A DNA stretch of 8,468 nucleotides from NZ13-RE01 sp049718665. GTDB taxonomy: Bacteria > Dictyoglomota > Dictyoglomia > Dictyoglomales > Dictyoglomaceae. Numbering within the stretch: position 1 is the first letter of the stretch; each line of letters opens with the position of its first letter. Shown one piece after another: positions 5,133 through 8,468 of this stretch. The notes under the pieces are model-generated. The model did not search any database and was not told the origin of the DNA. It saw only the letters and a list, made by a program, of their open reading frames with translations. Made by a program: the position numbers and the translations under genes. Where the stretch lies: contig JBNARO010000046.1 of the NCBI GenBank assembly GCA_049718665.1, forward strand, positions 1-8,468, read 5' to 3'.

Positions 5133-8100
5133 TCATGATCTTTCTATTTTATCATACTTTTCTGCGTACATTTTAATATCTGCTCTCCTTATCATTTCTT
5201 CATAGTTTGTTATTTCCTCTGAAATAGTATCTATACCATAACTTATTCCAAACTTTCCTTGGGAAACCTCTTTTAACTTTTCTTCTATCCTTTGAGCTAC
5301 TTTTAACGCTTCATCGTATCTTGTTCTTCGTAGCAAGACTAAAAATTCATCACCACCCCAGCGAATTGCAAAATCACTCTGACGAATTATACTTCGTATA
5401 GAAGATGCTACTTCTTGCAGAACATAATCTCCATAAGAATGTCCCATAGTATCATTTATTTTCTTAAGGGAATCCACATCGATAAATATTATACTAAAGG
5501 GTTCCATACTTCTTTTATAATCCAAATACACCTCTTCTATTCTTTTAATGCCATAGGCTCTGTTAAAAAGTCCTGTTAAGGGGTCATAAAGTCCGTATTT
5601 TCTTTCCCAAAAAACAATAAATGCCTTAAGAAAAGATCTTAAAATAAAGATAATATAAGGATCTGGAATTTCTCGAGAGTATAAAGATATGGAAAAAGGT
5701 GGTTTTTGGTAGTAAAACCTAAGATTTTCTTCTCCTAATAAAAGATTACCTTCTTTTATGACCTTTGATCCTATTTCTATTTTTATAAGAAAATCCTTAA
5801 GATAATCAGAAAAAGTCCTATAAAGAAGTTTTATTACCTGATTCTCATCATCAGAATTAATAAGAGCATTTTGGAAATAATTCTCCAAAACTTTTATATC
5901 TATATTTTTGTTTATAATAGAATCGTGAAATGACAACACTTTATTTTTTATTTTTTCTGCAAGATGATCTAATTTTAATAAAATACTGAGGCTTAAGGCT
6001 TCAAAACAAGAATTATATAGAAAATGGCTTAGATGCTTATTACTTAACTTCTCCAAATAATTTATAAAAAGAAGATAAGAGTTTAGAGCATCTAAAAATT
6101 CCCATCTTTCTAACATAGAATCTACATATGTTAAAAGAGATAACAAGTTTTCTCCTTTTATCAAACCCTTCATAAATTTATAAAAAGGAAGCTCTGAAGA
6201 AAATTTATCGATAATTCTTGTAGAAAATAATCCCTTTTCCAAAAGTAATCTCATATAAAGAAGAATAAACTGCTCTTCTTTTGTATTTAAAATTTCATCT
6301 TCTAAGGATTCTAAATCTATATTTTCCCCTAAATATCCTTTCAAGATTTTTATTAAAACCTCACACTCAGGAATAGTTTTTATCTTTTTGAGATAATGAA
6401 GAATTCTTTCTACTTTTTCAAACTTATGATAATTAATATATGCGAAACCTAATTCTCTATAACCAATATAGCAAAAATACTCCATGTTTATGTCTTCTAA
6501 TAACTCTTCCATCTCCTTTGATAATTCTTCTATCTTTTCTAAAGTAAAAAACTGGGATTTACTGTTTATAACATTAGCTAAACTGATTACAGAAAGATTT
6601 TTTGAGAAATTTTTAGATAACTCATAAGCTTCTAAATTATACTTAATGGAACTTTTTGGACCATAAACATACCTTTCTACATCCCCTAAGTTATTTATTA
6701 CTTTATAAAGGACTAATTTATCATTACTTTTCTTTGCATAATCTAATGCCAGATTATAAAAATGGAGAGCATCCATATATTTTCCTTCCATAGAATTTAG
6801 GATAGCTAAGGAATTATAATAATTAGCAAGATATCTTGGTGAAGACCAAAGATTTATAATCTCCTTTATGTAAGAATTTAATAAATCTAATCCTCTTTTA
6901 CTTTCTTTTTTCAAAAAGTAATAAGCTGAAACATTAGAAAGAATCTCAGGAAGCTCATATCTTATAGATAAATTCTTTACTATTTCCTTCTCAATCTTCT
7001 CTGCATGATCATATTCACCTAAATATGCAGAGCATCTAACTATATGAGACATATCTAACAAAGTTTTGTTCTCAATATTTTCTAAAACTTCCAATGCCTC
7101 TGAGAATCTTTGAGTATCTATCAATATTTTCAACATCTTTTTTAAATATATGTCCTTCTTCTCTCCTCTTTTTATAATTTCCTTCATTATCTTTAACTCT
7201 TCGTGAAGATTATTAGCATTTCTAAATTCCCTTAATTTTGCATAAAGCCATCTCTTTTTATCTTCTGCCCTCTCTGCTAAAATTGCAATTCTTCCCCATA
7301 AATCGGAGTAATTATAGGAAATAAGTTTACTTATAAAAGATGAGTAAAGATTATAATACTCAGATTGGGGAATAGTTTCTTTAATTATTCTAAGAACATC
7401 ATTGGAAGAAAATCTCCATAGAGGATATTCCCATCGAATAATTTCTGAATCTATAAAATCTTTAAAGAAGAATAAAGGGGTATATAATTCTTTTACTGCC
7501 TTTATAGATGTAGTAGAGAAGGTTTTCCCTATTAATGTTAGAGTGTACAATGCTTTTCTCTCAGAAGAATTCAACCTGTTTATTTTTTCCCTTAGTATAT
7601 CTTCCAAAATTCTGAAATTATTCTTGTAAATAATTTTTGCATTATTCCAATCACCCTTGCTTAATTTATAAAGGGACTTCGCTTTACTTAAATCTATATT
7701 AAAAACTTTTGACATCTCTTTTATTACAAAATCTTTATCCACTAATGGAATTTTACAATTTTCTTTATCTATCTTAAATATATAAGGAAATTCAGGAAGA
7801 CACTCTCCTACAATAAAAAAGTGAATATTTAATCTTCCTGATATAAGAGGAATAAGAATCTTGAAGAATTCATTATATTCAAGATAAGACTGCCAATTAT
7901 CTATAAACCAATATTTGATATTTTTATTTTTAAGAAGAGTTTCTATAATCTCAAAAACTTGTGATACCTCTATATCTAAATTTACTACCACTTCAGGTTC
8001 GTAAGGCTCTAAAAACTTCAAAAATCTTGGATGAATATACCTTCTTAAGATTGGTCCCACAGATCTTCCTTTTTCTTTAAAAAATTCCTTTTTGTCTACT

Positions 8101-8291
8101 AAATTTAAGAGGGTAAAAAATATCTCTCCAACAGGAGTCCTATGAGAAGAATAATGAGTAAAAAGAGAATTTCTTTTTAACTTTGAGTATAAAGAATTAA
8201 GGATATAAGTTCTTCCAGAACCTGATGGAAGATCAAGATGTACTATTTTATTTTCCTTTAAAATTTTCTCAAAATATTCTAAATCTTCCAA
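5133..8291 (-). CDS. STAND/AAA-like NTPase - TPR - GGDEF diguanylate cyclase
   Basis: A 1052-residue cytoplasmic signalling protein predicted to make cyclic di-GMP from two GTP. Residues 1-300 look like a STAND/AAA_16 module: a degenerate P-loop LPSGSGRT (21-28, with Arg for the usual Lys), a Walker-B-like WFIDN (128-132) and a winged-helix-like segment near 238-300 (LNSSERKALYTLTLIG). Residues about 325-770 are helical pairs with TPR character, clearest near 490-560. The GGDEF domain (about 900-1050) has DPLTGLFNR (903-911), FIDVD (936-940), GHSYGD (950-955), RWGGDEF (977-983) and the inhibitory RxxD at 970-973 with the canonical five-residue spacing, so product inhibition is expected. No transmembrane segment is evident. 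The start is TTG at 8291; an in-frame stop lies just upstream. It probably heads the operon. Confidence 0.93.
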   Translation of the reverse strand: MEDLEYFEKILKENKIVHLDLPSGSGRTYILNSLYSKLKRNSLFTHYSSHRTPVGEIFFTLLNLVDKKEFFKEKGRSVGPILRRYIHPRFLKFLEPYEPEVVVNLDIEVSQVFEIIETLLKNKNIKYWFIDNWQSYLEYNEFFKILIPLISGRLNIHFFIVGECLPEFPYIFKIDKENCKIPLVDKDFVIKEMSKVFNIDLSKAKSLYKLSKGDWNNAKIIYKNNFRILEDILREKINRLNSSERKALYTLTLIGKTFSTTSIKAVKELYTPLFFFKDFIDSEIIRWEYPLWRFSSNDVLRIIKETIPQSEYYNLYSSFISKLISYNYSDLWGRIAILAERAEDKKRWLYAKLREFRNANNLHEELKIMKEIIKRGEKKDIYLKKMLKILIDTQRFSEALEVLENIENKTLLDMSHIVRCSAYLGEYDHAEKIEKEIVKNLSIRYELPEILSNVSAYYFLKKESKRGLDLLNSYIKEIINLWSSPRYLANYYNSLAILNSMEGKYMDALHFYNLALDYAKKSNDKLVLYKVINNLGDVERYVYGPKSSIKYNLEAYELSKNFSKNLSVISLANVINSKSQFFTLEKIEELSKEMEELLEDINMEYFCYIGYRELGFAYINYHKFEKVERILHYLKKIKTIPECEVLIKILKGYLGENIDLESLEDEILNTKEEQFILLYMRLLLEKGLFSTRIIDKFSSELPFYKFMKGLIKGENLLSLLTYVDSMLERWEFLDALNSYLLFINYLEKLSNKHLSHFLYNSCFEALSLSILLKLDHLAEKIKNKVLSFHDSIINKNIDIKVLENYFQNALINSDDENQVIKLLYRTFSDYLKDFLIKIEIGSKVIKEGNLLLGEENLRFYYQKPPFSISLYSREIPDPYIIFILRSFLKAFIVFWERKYGLYDPLTGLFNRAYGIKRIEEVYLDYKRSMEPFSIIFIDVDSLKKINDTMGHSYGDYVLQEVASSIRSIIRQSDFAIRWGGDEFLVLLRRTRYDEALKVAQRIEEKLKEVSQGKFGISYGIDTISEEITNYEEMIRRADIKMYAEKYDKIERS

Positions 8292-8316
8292 ACCTATCTC
8301 AATTTTACTTTTTAAT

Positions 8317-8343
8317 AGTATACAATATTAAAAAAATTTACAA
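8317..8343 (-). promoter_or_regulatory. Possible promoter for the cyclase-led operon
   Basis: On the minus strand TTGTAA (8343-8338) and TATACT (8322-8317) resemble -35 and -10 boxes. The spacer is only 15 bases, shorter than the ideal 17. Transcription would start near 8310, about 20 bases before the TTG start codon. The boxes lie between the end of the repeat block (8358) and the gene, in unique AT-rich sequence with a partial dyad around GTATAC. No other better promoter was seen upstream of the gene. Confidence 0.4.
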
Positions 8344-8357
8344 GAGGGGAAATTGCC

Positions 8358-8468
8358 CTGACCTGTAATCAGTATTGAAAAAGTGATGCCTCCTTATTTA
8401 CCTCTGTCAAAAAGCTTGGCTCGCTTAAAAGGTTCTTTCCTTTGCAGTTCCTATAGGAGGTAGAGCTT
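8358..8468 (-). repeat. 111-bp repeat block, right copy, runs off the window
   Basis: This is the inverted partner of 278-388. It begins with the terminal 14-mer CTGACCTGTAATCA (8358-8371) and continues to the window end, so the full element extends to the right. It lies 66 bp upstream of the cyclase start codon. On the plus strand it has a 25-codon frame (8386-8463) ending in AGG AGG TAG. Relative to the left copy three differences are silent and three change residues (Ser/Asn, Gly/Ser, Tyr/His). On the minus strand the AAGC/GCTT hairpin is followed by a run of T, which could attenuate transcription toward the cyclase, though the stem is only 4 bp. Confidence 0.85.

Noticed and set aside
7402..7629. 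75-codon plus-strand frame within the cyclase gene
   Set aside because: Antisense to a continuous, well-formed coding region, with composition expected of the complementary strand; nothing supports expression.
8313..8333. Partial dyad centred on GTATAC as a repressor operator
   Set aside because: The arms are AT-only and offset by two bases, and they coincide with the likely -10 box; low-complexity sequence explains it.
50..8468. Composite transposon carrying the six genes between the two repeat copies
   Set aside because: No transposase is visible, the cargo is housekeeping and chromosomal in character, and codon use looks even across the genes. Two independent insertions are simpler.
1..8468. 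CRISPR arrays, tRNA or rRNA genes
   Set aside because: No regularly spaced direct repeats, cloverleaf-like stretches or GC-rich rRNA-like segments were seen on either strand.

Overview
The window is AT-rich, and every substantial gene is read from the minus strand. From upstream to downstream (right to left) the order is: a large sensor-type diguanylate cyclase, purE, an M20-family metallopeptidase, a eukaryote-type NADP isocitrate dehydrogenase (icd), parA and parB. Gaps are 2-43 bp, and parA/parB overlap by 8 bp, so one long transcript is likely. AGA and ATA codons are common, two genes start with TTG, and the isocitrate dehydrogenase resembles the Thermotoga-type enzyme. This fits a thermophilic anaerobic bacterium. 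Dictyoglomus is my best guess, but that is inference from style and not from a database match.

Between icd and parA, 11 bp upstream of the parA start, lies a perfect 16-bp parS palindrome (TGTTTCACGTGAAACA). The segregation module (ParA ATPase, ParB CTPase clamp, centromere site) is therefore complete and sits inside what looks like a metabolic operon. The usual rsmG/mnmG neighbours are not present in this window. ParB carries a Gln where the third arginine of its GERRxR motif is expected.

The first gene of the unit (1052 aa) fuses a degenerate-P-loop STAND/AAA-like NTPase module and a winged-helix-like segment to a long TPR-like helical array and a GGDEF domain with an intact active site and inhibitory site. 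It looks like a ligand- or partner-sensing c-di-GMP synthase.

Both ends of the window carry copies of one element. A 111-bp block at 278-388 recurs inverted at 8358-8468 with only six differences, all transitions. The left copy is part of a 339-bp unit (50-388) with perfect 14-bp terminal inverted repeats, as in a MITE or an internally deleted insertion sequence. The right copy runs off the window. The block can fold into small hairpins, one with a compensatory base-pair change between copies, and holds mutually exclusive pairings over a strong AGGAGG. It also has a 25-codon reading frame that ends on that AGGAGG. This repeated element and the unusual cyclase are the least explained parts of the window. 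The left 405 bases contain no convincing complete gene, only the element, two short reading frames and the possible start of a gene leaving the window.
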